Under the pieces are notes generated by a model. The model did not search any database and was not told the DNA's origin. It saw nothing but the letters and a program-made list of their open reading frames with translations. A stretch of 64,000 bases of DNA from a virus. Position 1 is the first letter of the stretch; every line of letters starts with the position of its first letter. The stretch lies in IMG/VR virus record IMGVR_UViG_3300037234_000438, positions 1-64,000 of that record; one strand, 5' to 3'. Positions 7,756 through 15,403 of the stretch are shown here, piece by piece. Position numbers and translations under genes: made by a program.

Positions 7756-8123
7756 GTGAGAAATCGAATATCGCAGGCAGATTGCAACGCTTACAGGGTG
7801 AGGTTGAAACTGCGAAAGGCGATCTCTTCAACGCAATACTGAGCCTTTCAGACAACCCTAGAATTAAGAGGCTCGGCGATAATTGCTTCGTTGTGAGCAG
7901 CGAAGATCTGGGTGGTAACTGGTCAGTTGTCCACCATGACTTTCACGAGCAGTACAGGCTTATAGTTGACGTCCTCGGCAATGTCAAGCTACACACAATC
8001 CTTGCGAGGCTGAGAGCTATTGTCGAAGAAGAGGTACTTGACCGTAACTATCGAATTCGTCTGCACCGCGACGTGATAAAGAACTTAAAAGGCCTCATGG
8101 GAGACGACAATGGATCTGATTAA
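7752..8123 (+). CDS. Hypothetical protein (123 aa)
   Basis: Coupled to its neighbour by an ATGA overlap. A helical N-terminus (LQRLQGEVETAKGDL) is followed by a beta-rich centre and a helical end. No family is recognised. Confidence 0.55.
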   Translation: MSEKSNIAGRLQRLQGEVETAKGDLFNAILSLSDNPRIKRLGDNCFVVSSEDLGGNWSVVHHDFHEQYRLIVDVLGNVKLHTILARLRAIVEEEVLDRNYRIRLHRDVIKNLKGLMGDDNGSD

Positions 8124-8316
8124 GGGCAGAATAGAGGAAGTCGAAACGTACCGAGAGATCAGAATAGTTTTTGAGCACAACTTGAATATACTTAGAAACA
8201 CCACTGACATCCATACTCTTTGCGGGTTAGGAAGGCAATGTAGGGGGCCTATTGAAAGCGTAAGAGAATTTATCGATGCCATGTTCGAAGAATATGGGGA
8301 CGAGGAGGATCAATGA
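8110..8316 (+). CDS. Hypothetical protein (68 aa)
   Basis: The start has GGGAG upstream and lies 14 nt inside the previous gene. The product is helical with an acidic tail. The stop overlaps the start of the 314-aa gene. Confidence 0.5.
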   Translation: MDLIKGRIEEVETYREIRIVFEHNLNILRNTTDIHTLCGLGRQCRGPIESVREFIDAMFEEYGDEEDQ

Positions 8317-9257
8317 ATAACAGCGATGTAGCTTATGCATTCGCAGCCGGAGCCACTGGGGGCAAAGGAAGCAATATGTTTATAGAAGGCGACACCATCT
8401 ACTCCTACGGATATCACTTTAAAATTGCAAAAAGACTGGGCGGTCGTGAATACTTATATAACTCAGATTCATATAGCTCTTCGACCAGCCAACATAAAAG
8501 CCATGTGCGACAGGCTATCTCAGGGACAATATGGTATGCCCCGAACTGTAATCCTGCCGAGATACCAGCGGATATTCAGTCTCAAGTAGTAGAGCTCATG
8601 GGCAAGATTCCTCGGGCAAGGTCGAATCTGCCTTATTATGTTCGAGAGCTTAACGGCTTAATCGGAGAATGGAAGAAATCGAAAGAAAGATTCAAACTCG
8701 AGAGCGATTGGCTCGACGCATTCCCTGAAAGGGAGGTCGGCATATTTCGTTCATTCTGGAAACAAGAGGCCGTTAAAGCTGGCGATGATGAAGTTCTGGT
8801 AGTTGGCGGCAAGAGCATTTTTATTCACAAAGGACAAACGATTGCCTCTCTTGAGAAGGACGTGTTAAGAATTGAGGGCATCTCTCGATTTAAAGTGCAA
8901 CATCTATACACCCTTGGCGGCATGAAAGACCATGACTATATGGAGCTCTCCTTCATGGACACGCAATGGTCAACTCTTGGCATGATACATCAGTACCCTG
9001 TTGAGCTCAACGTGAAAACCATGGAGCTGATTACGCCTGTCGACAAGAAGGCTTTTAGAAAGATACTTGCCGCTGCTGTCCGGAGGCTGGACTCAATGAA
9101 CCAGCATGATCAATGGACTATCAAAAACGCGGTTCACGCTGCGGTCCGCAAATGCTTGCATGTGGGCGCCATAACCGAACTCAGGAGGGTTAAGGTGTAC
9201 GCAAAAATACAGAGTGCTCAAACCGCAATAGACGTCGCGGAGACTTTAGGGGGTTAG
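8313..9257 (+). CDS. Hypothetical phage protein (314 aa)
   Basis: The ATG overlaps the previous stop and has GAGGAGG upstream. The first 80 residues, with a YSYGYHFKIAKR segment and a Tyr/Ser-rich stretch followed by HKSHVR, look like an N-terminal module found in many uncharacterised phage proteins. The rest (from about 100) is alpha/beta with a helical C-terminus. It precedes the 341-aa Cys-cluster protein and the MoxR/VWA pair in the same operon. Confidence 0.6.
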   Translation: MNNSDVAYAFAAGATGGKGSNMFIEGDTIYSYGYHFKIAKRLGGREYLYNSDSYSSSTSQHKSHVRQAISGTIWYAPNCNPAEIPADIQSQVVELMGKIPRARSNLPYYVRELNGLIGEWKKSKERFKLESDWLDAFPEREVGIFRSFWKQEAVKAGDDEVLVVGGKSIFIHKGQTIASLEKDVLRIEGISRFKVQHLYTLGGMKDHDYMELSFMDTQWSTLGMIHQYPVELNVKTMELITPVDKKAFRKILAAAVRRLDSMNQHDQWTIKNAVHAAVRKCLHVGAITELRRVKVYAKIQSAQTAIDVAETLGG

Positions 9258-9258
9258 C

Positions 9259-10284
9259 ATGGGCCTATTATACGACGCCACCGGAAATTGGGGCGACAGC
9301 CTTTTCGATTCTCTTAGCGATTACCAGAAAGGCGATGTCTTTAATGCCATGGCCCAAGATGAATATGATTACGAGCTAAAAGAATCCTACGTCGGCGGTG
9401 ATCGTCGCTATGATTTCGTAGAGTGGCTCATGGAGAAGCTGACATTAGAACAGATAAACGAAATAGCCAAGCTATCGGGCCTCCTTTTTGACGATGAGAC
9501 TATTACGATGTTCAATGAGTACCAGAACATTCCCGTCGAGAAAAGAGTTTATGATTGGCTCATCCAAAGCGAATGCCCTGAGGATATTGAGAGTGAGGGC
9601 AATCCTGATAACGAGAACTGGATGTGTTGGGATTGGGTTGGCGTGACTGTTCAGGAGCTTTGGAGCGACCTTGACAAGGGCGACGACTACGAAGTTGCTC
9701 TCTTTATGGGGTACTTAAGGTATCCTGGTTTTGATCAGAAAAATAAGCGTTACGTTGAGACAGAGGGTTGCATTCCAGTAGAGACGCTGAGCAAGATACA
9801 CGAAACTGATCGCAAGATTTTCGCATGCAGAAAGTTTAAATCGAGAACGAATAAGCGGAAGGTTAAGCTGGAGAAGAGACTGGAGGACTTAAAGAATAGC
9901 CTTATCGTAATATCTGGTGCTAATGGGCCGAATACGGAGTGGGAGTTTGACCCTGTTCCGATGGATAAAGCCCCCCAGTGTCCCGAATGCGGAGGGATAG
10001 TTCCTCCAGGGGCATATGAGGAGGAATATCTCTCCTTGGTCACTGAGGCGAAGCGTGGGGCTAAAAACAAGAAAGAGTTTGCCATCGAAGTATGTATGAT
10101 GGATGACGAGCATTGGGATAGAGTGAGAGATTGCCGTGCCCCGATAGAATGTCCATCATGCGGCGACTCAACGCTCGCCATGGCCAAAATATACCTGAAG
10201 TCACAGGGATACAGGATGCCAACTAGAGTGGAAATTGAAGGCGCTGTAGAATTAAGAGAAGTAGCTAATATGTTGGCTGCGTAG
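9259..10284 (+). CDS. Hypothetical protein with paired CxxC zinc motifs (341 aa)
   Basis: The gene starts 1 nt after the previous stop. The first 200 residues are acidic and helical. Two CxxC pairs (CPEC near residue 239 and CPSC near 298) are separated by about 55 residues and probably bind one zinc ion as a split ribbon. The family is unknown. Its place in the run leading to the MoxR and VWA genes suggests co-expression with them. Confidence 0.6.
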   Translation: MGLLYDATGNWGDSLFDSLSDYQKGDVFNAMAQDEYDYELKESYVGGDRRYDFVEWLMEKLTLEQINEIAKLSGLLFDDETITMFNEYQNIPVEKRVYDWLIQSECPEDIESEGNPDNENWMCWDWVGVTVQELWSDLDKGDDYEVALFMGYLRYPGFDQKNKRYVETEGCIPVETLSKIHETDRKIFACRKFKSRTNKRKVKLEKRLEDLKNSLIVISGANGPNTEWEFDPVPMDKAPQCPECGGIVPPGAYEEEYLSLVTEAKRGAKNKKEFAIEVCMMDDEHWDRVRDCRAPIECPSCGDSTLAMAKIYLKSQGYRMPTRVEIEGAVELREVANMLAA

Positions 10285-10296
10285 GAGGGCTGGACG

Positions 10297-10572
10297 ATGA
10301 GCATCTACTTTGGAGACAAGCATGAGAGGTTCCTTGTAAAGAATATAGACGTAACCTCGTTCAACGACAATCTGACTATATCTATATGCCCACCATCGCT
10401 AACGGGTGGGCTCACGCCAAAATATATCACTGGCACAGAAAATGATCTTGTGGAGTTATGTAGGAAGATTCTATCGAAAATACACTATTCACAGTTAGAG
10501 GTAAGCGTCGCAATGGCAACAATAAAATCAAATGTCCAAGAGGGCGAAGGAGGAAAAGATGTCAAAAAGTGA
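10297..10572 (+). CDS. Hypothetical protein (91 aa)
   Basis: An ATG preceded by AGGAGG opens a small alpha/beta protein whose end overlaps the MoxR-like gene by 14 nt. It is likely translated with it. No family is recognised. Confidence 0.6.
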   Translation: MSIYFGDKHERFLVKNIDVTSFNDNLTISICPPSLTGGLTPKYITGTENDLVELCRKILSKIHYSQLEVSVAMATIKSNVQEGEGGKDVKK

Positions 10573-11629
10573 GTTATACGAAGTCACTGTGCGTGAGAGC
10601 AAGGAGATTATGAAGGCCTGCTACAAGACCGATACTCCGGTTATTTTACGAGGAGGGCCTGGGATCGGCAAAACGAGTGGTTGTTCGCAGGCTGCAAAAG
10701 AGCTGAAGGTAGGCTGCAAAATAGAAGAAGGGTCGTCTCTCGACATTACCGATGTAAGGGGAGTACAAGTTCCCAATCTACAGGAGAAGACTGCCTTCTT
10801 CACAAGGCCACCTATCTTTCCTGATGCTGAGGTCGACGGAGCCGAGGGGTTTCTGTTAATCGATGAGGCCGCTGGCTGCATGGGTTCGTTACAGAAGGCC
10901 CTGCAGTCAATGTTTGACCTGAGGCGGATAGGAGTACATAAGTTACCAGAAGGCTGGCTTCCTGTGGCCACTGGCAATAGGGCTACAGACGATGCCGGAG
11001 CGTTCAATCTCTTGTCAACCTTTCAGGACAGGATGGTCTGTTTAAACATAAAGTCCTCCTTTCAAGAGTGGAAAGAAGACTTCGCGTTCCCCAACGGAGT
11101 CCATCACGACATAATAAGCTATTTGAATTTCTCCAAAAAGTCATTCAACACCTTTAGTGACAGAAAGAGAAATTCCGGCAACAAAGGCTTTGCTTCACCA
11201 AGAACCTACGCTATGGCATCCAGGTTTCTACATCTCAACCTCACTGAAGCCGTCCTGTTTCCCGTTTTAGTTGGACTTCTAGGGGAAGGTATAGCCTATG
11301 AGCTTACAGCCCACAGAAAGCTACATAAGGATCTTCCTGATATAGACAAAATCTACGCCGGCAAAACTGACGCTGTTCCTAAGGAGCCTTCTGCTTTATA
11401 TGTTTTAAGTGGAGCCCTTTATGGCTATTTAAGCAACCTCCCTAAAGGCCTGAAGCTGTCAGTAGCTATCGAAAGGCTCTTGGAATACTCACGACTTCTT
11501 CCGAGAGAGTTTGCTGTACTCACCATGAAAGACGTAATGGTGACATACAGGAAAGACGTAGAGAGGAGCAGGCAGTTCCCATCGTGGGCCAAGGAGTACA
11601 GATCTTTAATTCTTCCATCTGGAGACTAG
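10559..11629 (+). CDS. MoxR-like AAA+ ATPase
   Basis: This 356-residue protein is an AAA+ ATPase of the MoxR type. Walker A is GGPGIGKT (residues 32-39) and Walker B is FLLIDEA (about 97-103). An arginine-bearing segment (LLSTFQDRMVCLN) follows near 155. MoxR ATPases act as chaperones that insert metals or remodel complexes, usually with a VWA-domain partner, and such a partner is the next gene. The ATG at 10559 has AAGGAGG upstream. The gene lies at the end of a long run of coupled genes. In phages this pair is often joined by a DUF3150 protein; here that gene lies 7 kb downstream, beyond the reverse transcriptase array. Confidence 0.85.
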   Translation: MSKSELYEVTVRESKEIMKACYKTDTPVILRGGPGIGKTSGCSQAAKELKVGCKIEEGSSLDITDVRGVQVPNLQEKTAFFTRPPIFPDAEVDGAEGFLLIDEAAGCMGSLQKALQSMFDLRRIGVHKLPEGWLPVATGNRATDDAGAFNLLSTFQDRMVCLNIKSSFQEWKEDFAFPNGVHHDIISYLNFSKKSFNTFSDRKRNSGNKGFASPRTYAMASRFLHLNLTEAVLFPVLVGLLGEGIAYELTAHRKLHKDLPDIDKIYAGKTDAVPKEPSALYVLSGALYGYLSNLPKGLKLSVAIERLLEYSRLLPREFAVLTMKDVMVTYRKDVERSRQFPSWAKEYRSLILPSGD

Positions 11630-11631
11630 CC

Positions 11632-12873
11632 ATGCCCTTTAGTGAAGCGCAAGACAAAATAGATATAGCGAAGGCCCGGTTAATAATAGACCATCCCTTC
11701 CTCGCAAGTATCGCCATGAGACTTAAGTGGATTGAGGACGAGAAAGCCATCAACCCCCTTAACGGCCAGCCTAAGATGATGGTGAATATAAAGGAGTTGA
11801 GATATCATCCTGACCTTGTGGCATCAATGAAGCAATCTGTAGTGCTGGGTTCCGTCTGCCACGAAATCATGCACCTCGTGTATCAGCACGTCCTCGACTG
11901 GCGAAGTGGCGAAGGTAAGGTGAGTATCATCTGGACCATGGCCCAAGAACAAGTCGTTAACGATGCGGTGTTGAATATGTTTAACGGAGGCAAATTCAGG
12001 TCAGCACTCCCAGAAGGAGTTATCTACGACGAAGGAGCCAGGGGGATGTACACTGAGGAGGCATACGATTATTTTCTCAATAAATACCCTGAAGCAAAAG
12101 ACAATCAGGAATCTCTTGCTAACATGTTAGGTGGAGACAGTGAGGATGGTGAAGACTCTCCTCTTATGAAGCTCGCCAAAGAAGTAGTTGAGAAAATGGT
12201 TGATCATCACGAAGCCGGGGAAGGCACTCTGACGGAACAAGAGCGTACTCAGCAAGAAAGAGAGATTAAGGCGCTGGTTGCCGAGGCTGCTGCGTGTGCA
12301 AAAGATGCTGGTAAAATGCCGGCTGGGTTGGAGAGGTATATTGATGAGTTTCTTGAGGCCAAAATACCATGGCAGCAGCACCTCGCCGAATTCACATGCT
12401 CTATGGCGAGGGACGATTTTAGTTTCAGAAGACCTGCACGTAAATATCTATATTCCGGGATTATATCGCCGTCAATACGCTCAGAACTGCTAGAGGTTGC
12501 CATTGCTTTCGACCTTAGTGGAAGTGTCGGCAGGGAAGAACAGATCGCAATGTACACTGAATTCAGAGGCATACTTGCTGCCTTTCCGAGCTACGTGATC
12601 CACTTGATGAGCTTTGACTATGTGATACAGAACTTCCAGACGATAACAACTGGGCAGGAAGCTGATCTCGAGGCTTTATTTAAGGGGGGAGGGGGAACAG
12701 CCTTCGAACCAATATTCTCCAAGCTTGCCGAGGAAGGCATAACTCCCAACTGTCTGATAATTTTGACCGATGGATATGCCTCATATAGTTTTCCAGAACC
12801 GGAATACCCTGTTTTGTGGACGCTGACTGAGAATCATAGCGAGCCCCCGTGGGGCAAAATTGCGCTCATGTAG
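11632..12873 (+). CDS. Metallopeptidase-like / VWA-domain protein (DUF2201 type)
   Basis: The 413-residue protein joins an N-terminal putative zinc-peptidase domain, with HEIMH at residues 77-81 and a further His at 86, to a C-terminal von Willebrand A domain. The metal-ion site of the VWA domain is visible as DLSGS (294-298), a GGGGT loop near 350 and LTDG (378-381). This is the arrangement of the DUF2201 families, which pair with MoxR ATPases. A charged, helical linker (about 165-240) joins the two domains. The start at 11632 is 2 nt after the stop of the ATPase gene. The complex may mature or remodel a metal-bearing target, which is not known. The stop is followed within 11 nt by the first retron-like element. 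Confidence 0.85.
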   Translation: MPFSEAQDKIDIAKARLIIDHPFLASIAMRLKWIEDEKAINPLNGQPKMMVNIKELRYHPDLVASMKQSVVLGSVCHEIMHLVYQHVLDWRSGEGKVSIIWTMAQEQVVNDAVLNMFNGGKFRSALPEGVIYDEGARGMYTEEAYDYFLNKYPEAKDNQESLANMLGGDSEDGEDSPLMKLAKEVVEKMVDHHEAGEGTLTEQERTQQEREIKALVAEAAACAKDAGKMPAGLERYIDEFLEAKIPWQQHLAEFTCSMARDDFSFRRPARKYLYSGIISPSIRSELLEVAIAFDLSGSVGREEQIAMYTEFRGILAAFPSYVIHLMSFDYVIQNFQTITTGQEADLEALFKGGGGTAFEPIFSKLAEEGITPNCLIILTDGYASYSFPEPEYPVLWTLTENHSEPPWGKIALM

Positions 12874-12883
12874 GAACAATAAA

Positions 12884-13007
12884 GTCTATGGTCTTTGGGG
12901 CACTGAATCGGTGCCTGTGAGTAAAGCTACCTGCGGCTTAGTAGGCAATCGATATACACTATATATCGGGGACTGGGCTATGCTGAAGTATAGCCATTGG
13001 CATAGAC
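12884..13007 (+). ncRNA. Retron-like msr-msd element A
   Basis: Terminal inverted repeat GTCTATG (12884-12890) pairs with CATAGAC (13001-13007). GGTC closes the 5' arm and is followed by a 5-bp hairpin, GGCAC/GTGCC (12899-12903 and 12911-12915), with loop TGAATCG. Two more hairpins follow: 7 bp at 12950-12956/12962-12968 and 6 bp at 12976-12981/12990-12995. The element is 124 nt long and sits 10 nt after the VWA gene. An AAAGGAGGT ribosome site follows its 3' arm. The layout equals a retron RNA (a1, branching G, msr hairpin, msd hairpins, a2). Confidence 0.7.
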
Positions 13008-13019
13008 GAAAGGAGGTAA

Positions 13020-13058
13020 ATGTCGTTAGGTCAAAAAATAAAAGCATCTGCGGTCTAA
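13020..13058 (+). CDS. Possible 12-aa leader peptide
   Basis: An AAAGGAGGTAA ribosome site of the same form as that of the reverse transcriptase gene precedes an ATG and 12 codons (MSLGQKIKASAV). The frame ends inside the 5' part of element B. It could be a leader peptide whose translation unfolds element B, or the remnant of a lost gene. Confidence 0.35.
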   Translation: MSLGQKIKASAV

Positions 13059-13186
13059 GACGGAGTGCTGATTCGGCACTTTATTGAAAAAACAGTAGGC
13101 TCTAAACGTTGCACTAGGCGTTGCATTAAGTTTATAGCGACAAACTTAAAACAACCGCTCTCGCGAAGGAGAATTCCAAGGCGCAG
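13048..13186 (+). ncRNA. Retron-like msr-msd element B
   Basis: A short terminal repeat, CTGCG (13048-13052) with CGCAG (13182-13186), encloses GGTC and a 5-bp hairpin AGTGC/GCACT (13064-13068 and 13076-13080) with loop TGATTCG. Further on, an 8-bp hairpin TTAAGTTT/AAACTTAA lies near 13126-13149. The terminal stem is the shortest of the nine, so this copy could be degraded. The RT ribosome site follows its 3' end directly. Confidence 0.55.
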
Positions 13187-13199
13187 GAAAGGAGGTAAG

Positions 13200-14051
13200 A
13201 TGTCAAAAGAATACAAGATTTGGAAGATACCGAAAAGGCGGGGCGGTTCCAGAACCATCGAAAGCCCGAACGATGAGCTGAAGGCAGCTCAAAGAGAATC
13301 TATCGGCGAGCTACAGAAGAAATTGAAAATATCTCCCTTTGCATATGCTTTTCAGCCTTACAAAAGTATCGCATTATGCGCAATGGCTCACGTTGGCAAA
13401 GAGTGGATTGGATGTATCGATGTCAAAGATTTTTTTCCAAGCATTACCATTGAGAATTTTATGGAACACTCTCGCACAACTGATGCTATTAAGACGTGCG
13501 GCGATAGCATGAATTTCGAGAAAGACCTAAGACAACACTTCCACGATTTTAACGATGGGAAGGGTTGCCGATTGCCACAAGGGGCTCCCGGATCGCCATT
13601 GCTTTCAAACGCATACCTCCTTAAGGCTGACTGGCGGTTCGCTTGGCTCGCATACGCAAAAGGCGTGGCTTATAATCGCTACGCAGACGACTTAATTTTT
13701 TCCGGCCCCAACAGAGACGATATAGTCAAGCTAATCGGAGTCATCACTTCAATCCTCAAAAAGGATTACGATTTAAAGATCAATAAAAAGAAGACGAAGA
13801 TAATGCATCGTTCAAGGAGACAGTTGGTGGTAGGTTTATGCGTAAATGAAAAACTTAATCTCAAACGAGAGTACAGAAAAAATCTCAGAGCCAGAAAACA
13901 TCAAGAGATGTTGAAGCACGGCAAATACTCCCTGGAAACAAAAGGTATGATGGCATTCGAGGAGATGGTTCGTAATAACCAAAAGACTACTCATAGTAGT
14001 ATCGATATAATCAGTTCAATCATGATAGCAAAAGAACTTTCTGGAGGATAA
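13200..14051 (+). CDS. Retron-type reverse transcriptase
   Basis: This 283-residue protein is a complete reverse transcriptase of the retron class. Visible motifs are IDVKDFFPS (73-81, first catalytic Asp), LPQGAPGSPLLSN (125-137), YADD (161-164, catalytic Asp pair) and KINKKKTKIM (193-202). Two retron-specific regions are present in altered form: CAMAH (60-64) where retrons have NAxxH, and VVGLCVN (210-216) where they have VTG. The C-terminal helical thumb is basic. I start at the ATG at 13200 with AAAGGAGG upstream; a longer frame from 13065 would run through element B. Retron RTs prime on the 2'-OH of a G in a structured RNA and make msDNA. Nine candidate RNAs flank this gene. There is no maturase or endonuclease domain, and no template/variable repeat pair as in diversity-generating elements. 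Confidence 0.9.
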   Translation: MSKEYKIWKIPKRRGGSRTIESPNDELKAAQRESIGELQKKLKISPFAYAFQPYKSIALCAMAHVGKEWIGCIDVKDFFPSITIENFMEHSRTTDAIKTCGDSMNFEKDLRQHFHDFNDGKGCRLPQGAPGSPLLSNAYLLKADWRFAWLAYAKGVAYNRYADDLIFSGPNRDDIVKLIGVITSILKKDYDLKINKKKTKIMHRSRRQLVVGLCVNEKLNLKREYRKNLRARKHQEMLKHGKYSLETKGMMAFEEMVRNNQKTTHSSIDIISSIMIAKELSGG

Positions 14052-14052
14052 T

Positions 14053-14218
14053 GTTTGTAGGTCGTAATAGCGACGGTGGATCGCCGTCTTGTTGGAAGAA
14101 CTTCCGCCGACTAATCCCGTGCTGCACACGGGTAGCAGTTTACCCCCCTGAACAATCGCTACCATTATTGAAGGGTTTCAACTCAGGTAGCGATTATCCT
14201 GTGGGCAAAGCTACAAAC
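14053..14218 (+). ncRNA. Retron-like msr-msd element C
   Basis: A perfect 8-bp terminal repeat, GTTTGTAG (14053-14060) and CTACAAAC (14211-14218), encloses GGTC, the hairpin GACGG/CCGTC (14072-14076 and 14084-14088) with loop TGGATCG, a GGAAG/CTTCC hairpin, a CCCGTG/CACGGG hairpin, and a long msd-like stem of 10 perfect pairs (14154-14163 with 14186-14195). The element starts 1 nt after the RT stop codon. Confidence 0.8.
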
Positions 14219-14369
14219 TTATAGGTCGTAAGGACGATGATTCGTCGTCATGGAAAAAAACTACACTGGGCTAAAGGGCCCTTGATCATGATTCAATGGC
14301 CCTTGCAAGGTCTGGGCGTGCAGATAAATCGAAAACATAATTTATCATGCAGCACAGAAGCTATAAGTT
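14216..14369 (+). ncRNA. Retron-like msr-msd element D
   Basis: A perfect 9-bp terminal repeat, AACTTATAG (14216-14224) and CTATAAGTT (14361-14369), encloses GGTC, the hairpin GACGA/TCGTC (14233-14237 and 14245-14249) with loop TGATTCG, a 7-bp GC-rich stem (14274-14280 with 14298-14304), and an 11-bp msd-like stem with one bulge (14319-14329 with 14340-14351). Its first 3 nt are shared with the 3' arm of element C. Confidence 0.8.
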
Positions 14370-14374
14370 GAGAC

Positions 14375-14519
14375 GGTTTGTAGGTCACAAGGGCAGTGAT
14401 TCGCTGTCTTGTCGCAGTGGTTAAGGGTATCCAATAGCCGCCAAAGCCGACGGCTAAAGATATTGTCACAAAATCAACCGAAATTTTCGATCGACATTGT
14501 GCCTTCAAAGCTACAAACC
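14375..14519 (+). ncRNA. Retron-like msr-msd element E
   Basis: A perfect 9-bp terminal repeat, GGTTTGTAG (14375-14383) and CTACAAACC (14511-14519), encloses GGTC and the hairpin GGCAG/CTGTC (14392-14396 and 14404-14408, one G-U pair) with loop TGATTCG. Downstream are an AGCCG/CGGCT hairpin and a CACAA/TTGTG stem. The terminal repeat is nearly that of element C, whereas the interior is unrelated. Confidence 0.8.
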
Positions 14520-14520
14520 A

Positions 14521-14701
14521 ACGGCAATGGGTCATATATTCGATGCTGATTCGGCATTGAGAGAGAAATATTAACTGGGACTAACCTTGTAGCCCGCAGG
14601 CTGCGTCAATTCTGCACCGAAAAGAAGAAGGCTGAAGTCTTTTCTTTTCGTTTTGGCACTCCTTGCCTGCGGGCTACAGAAAGTTTAATAAGCCATGCCG
14701 T
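14521..14701 (+). ncRNA. Retron-like msr-msd element F
   Basis: The terminal repeat ACGGCAATGG (14521-14530) pairs with CCATGCCGT (14693-14701) with one bulged base. It encloses GGTC and the hairpin GATGC/GCATT (14542-14546 and 14554-14558) with loop TGATTCG. The msd-like part is the longest perfect stem of the array: 13 bp, 14588-14600 with 14666-14678, topped by a second CGAAAAG/CTTTTCG stem. An AAGGAGG for the next gene follows the 3' arm. Confidence 0.8.
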
Positions 14702-14711
14702 AAGGAGGAAG

Positions 14712-14951
14712 ATGGATAGGCGAGGAATGCTGATCAAGTTGCTTTCGTTTTGCACTGAGGAGGAGTGTGATATGTTTGCGAGAGTATTTCGCGACTATAG
14801 AGCACCTCTCAGATTGAAGCTTACAGCAGAGACAACTGTTAAGGAATTAGACCCTAGCGACCTCAGGCAAGCGATACTCTTAGTTAGGCGCACTATAAAA
14901 AAGAAATCCGAACTCGAACAAGCAATGATAAGAACTTTAATGAAAGAATAA
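14712..14951 (+). CDS. Hypothetical protein within the retron array (79 aa)
   Basis: The ATG follows AAGGAGG placed directly after element F, and the TAA stop is part of the 5' arm of element G. The product is helical, with alternating Arg/Lys and Glu residues, and has no signal or membrane segment. No family is recognised. Its location between two retron-like RNAs, a few hundred bases from the RT, makes it a candidate accessory protein for the retron system, for example an RNA or msDNA binder. Confidence 0.65.
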   Translation: MDRRGMLIKLLSFCTEEECDMFARVFRDYRAPLRLKLTAETTVKELDPSDLRQAILLVRRTIKKKSELEQAMIRTLMKE

Positions 14952-15099
14952 GCTATAGGTCTGTGTTGGGCGACGTTTCGTTGTCTTAGGATAATGTTTA
15001 TGATGGCTAAAGCCTGGCGAGCTCCAGGCTCGATAATGACGCCGTCGTGATTATGAAGCCGGGGGTAGGGCGCGCACAACGGCGTCATGCTATAGCTTA
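14949..15099 (+). ncRNA. Retron-like msr-msd element G
   Basis: A perfect 10-bp terminal repeat, TAAGCTATAG (14949-14958) and CTATAGCTTA (15090-15099), encloses GGTC and the hairpin GGCGA/TTGTC (14969-14973 and 14981-14985, two G-U pairs) with loop CGTTTCG. A GCCTGG/CCAGGC hairpin (near 15012-15029) and an 8-bp stem (15038-15045 with 15079-15086) follow. The 5' arm includes the stop codon of the 79-aa gene. Confidence 0.8.
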
Positions 15100-15100
15100 A

Positions 15101-15195
15101 TGTGTGGGTCTTATGGATGTTGCTTCGACATCTGGAAGAAATATTGGCATGGACTATGCGTTTTCACCCACAGGCTGAAAGCCTAAAGCCACACA
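15101..15195 (+). ncRNA. Retron-like msr-msd element H
   Basis: The shortest element (95 nt). TGTGTGG (15101-15107) pairs with CCACACA (15189-15195) around GGTC, the hairpin GATGT/ACATC (15116-15120 and 15128-15132) with loop TGCTTCG, a GCAT/ATGC hairpin and an AGGC/GCCT hairpin. A TGTGGGT/ACCCACA alternative pairing also exists. It begins 1 nt after element G and ends 16 nt before the next start codon. Confidence 0.7.
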
Positions 15196-15211
15196 ACAAA
15201 ATGGAGGCAAT

Positions 15212-15403
15212 GTGACCGACAAGGAACTGTATGATAAGATAAAGCCTCAGATGGAGGGCTGTGACGGAGGTATTGTCTGTGAGAGTCTGATGTACTACGA
15301 AAAGACTGGAGGCTTTAGGTTGATGCAACGAGGAGTGCTTCTGTATTACTTAAAAGTTCCACAAGTGTTTAGTATGGGAGGCCAAGATGACGGAGAAAAG
15401 TAA
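15212..15403 (+). CDS. Hypothetical protein (63 aa)
   Basis: A GTG start has TGGAGG upstream, placed directly after element H. The product is a small alpha/beta protein with two Cys in the first third. Its end overlaps the next gene. No family is recognised. Confidence 0.55.
   Translation: MTDKELYDKIKPQMEGCDGGIVCESLMYYEKTGGFRLMQRGVLLYYLKVPQVFSMGGQDDGEK

Noticed and set aside
12860-13087. A 75-codon frame across elements A and B
   Set aside because: It overlaps two structured elements and has no ribosome site.
13065-13199. N-terminal extension of the RT frame
   Set aside because: It runs through element B, is extremely Arg-rich and has no ribosome site; ATG 13200 has AAAGGAGG.
13200-14051. 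Diversity-generating retroelement RT
   Set aside because: No template/variable repeat pair or accessory Avd-like gene is seen, and the motifs (CAMAH, VVG) and flanking RNAs match retrons instead.
13200-14051. Group II intron maturase
   Set aside because: No domain X, no HNH part and no intron domain V-like structure at the 3' end; the RT is short and ends at the YADD-thumb.
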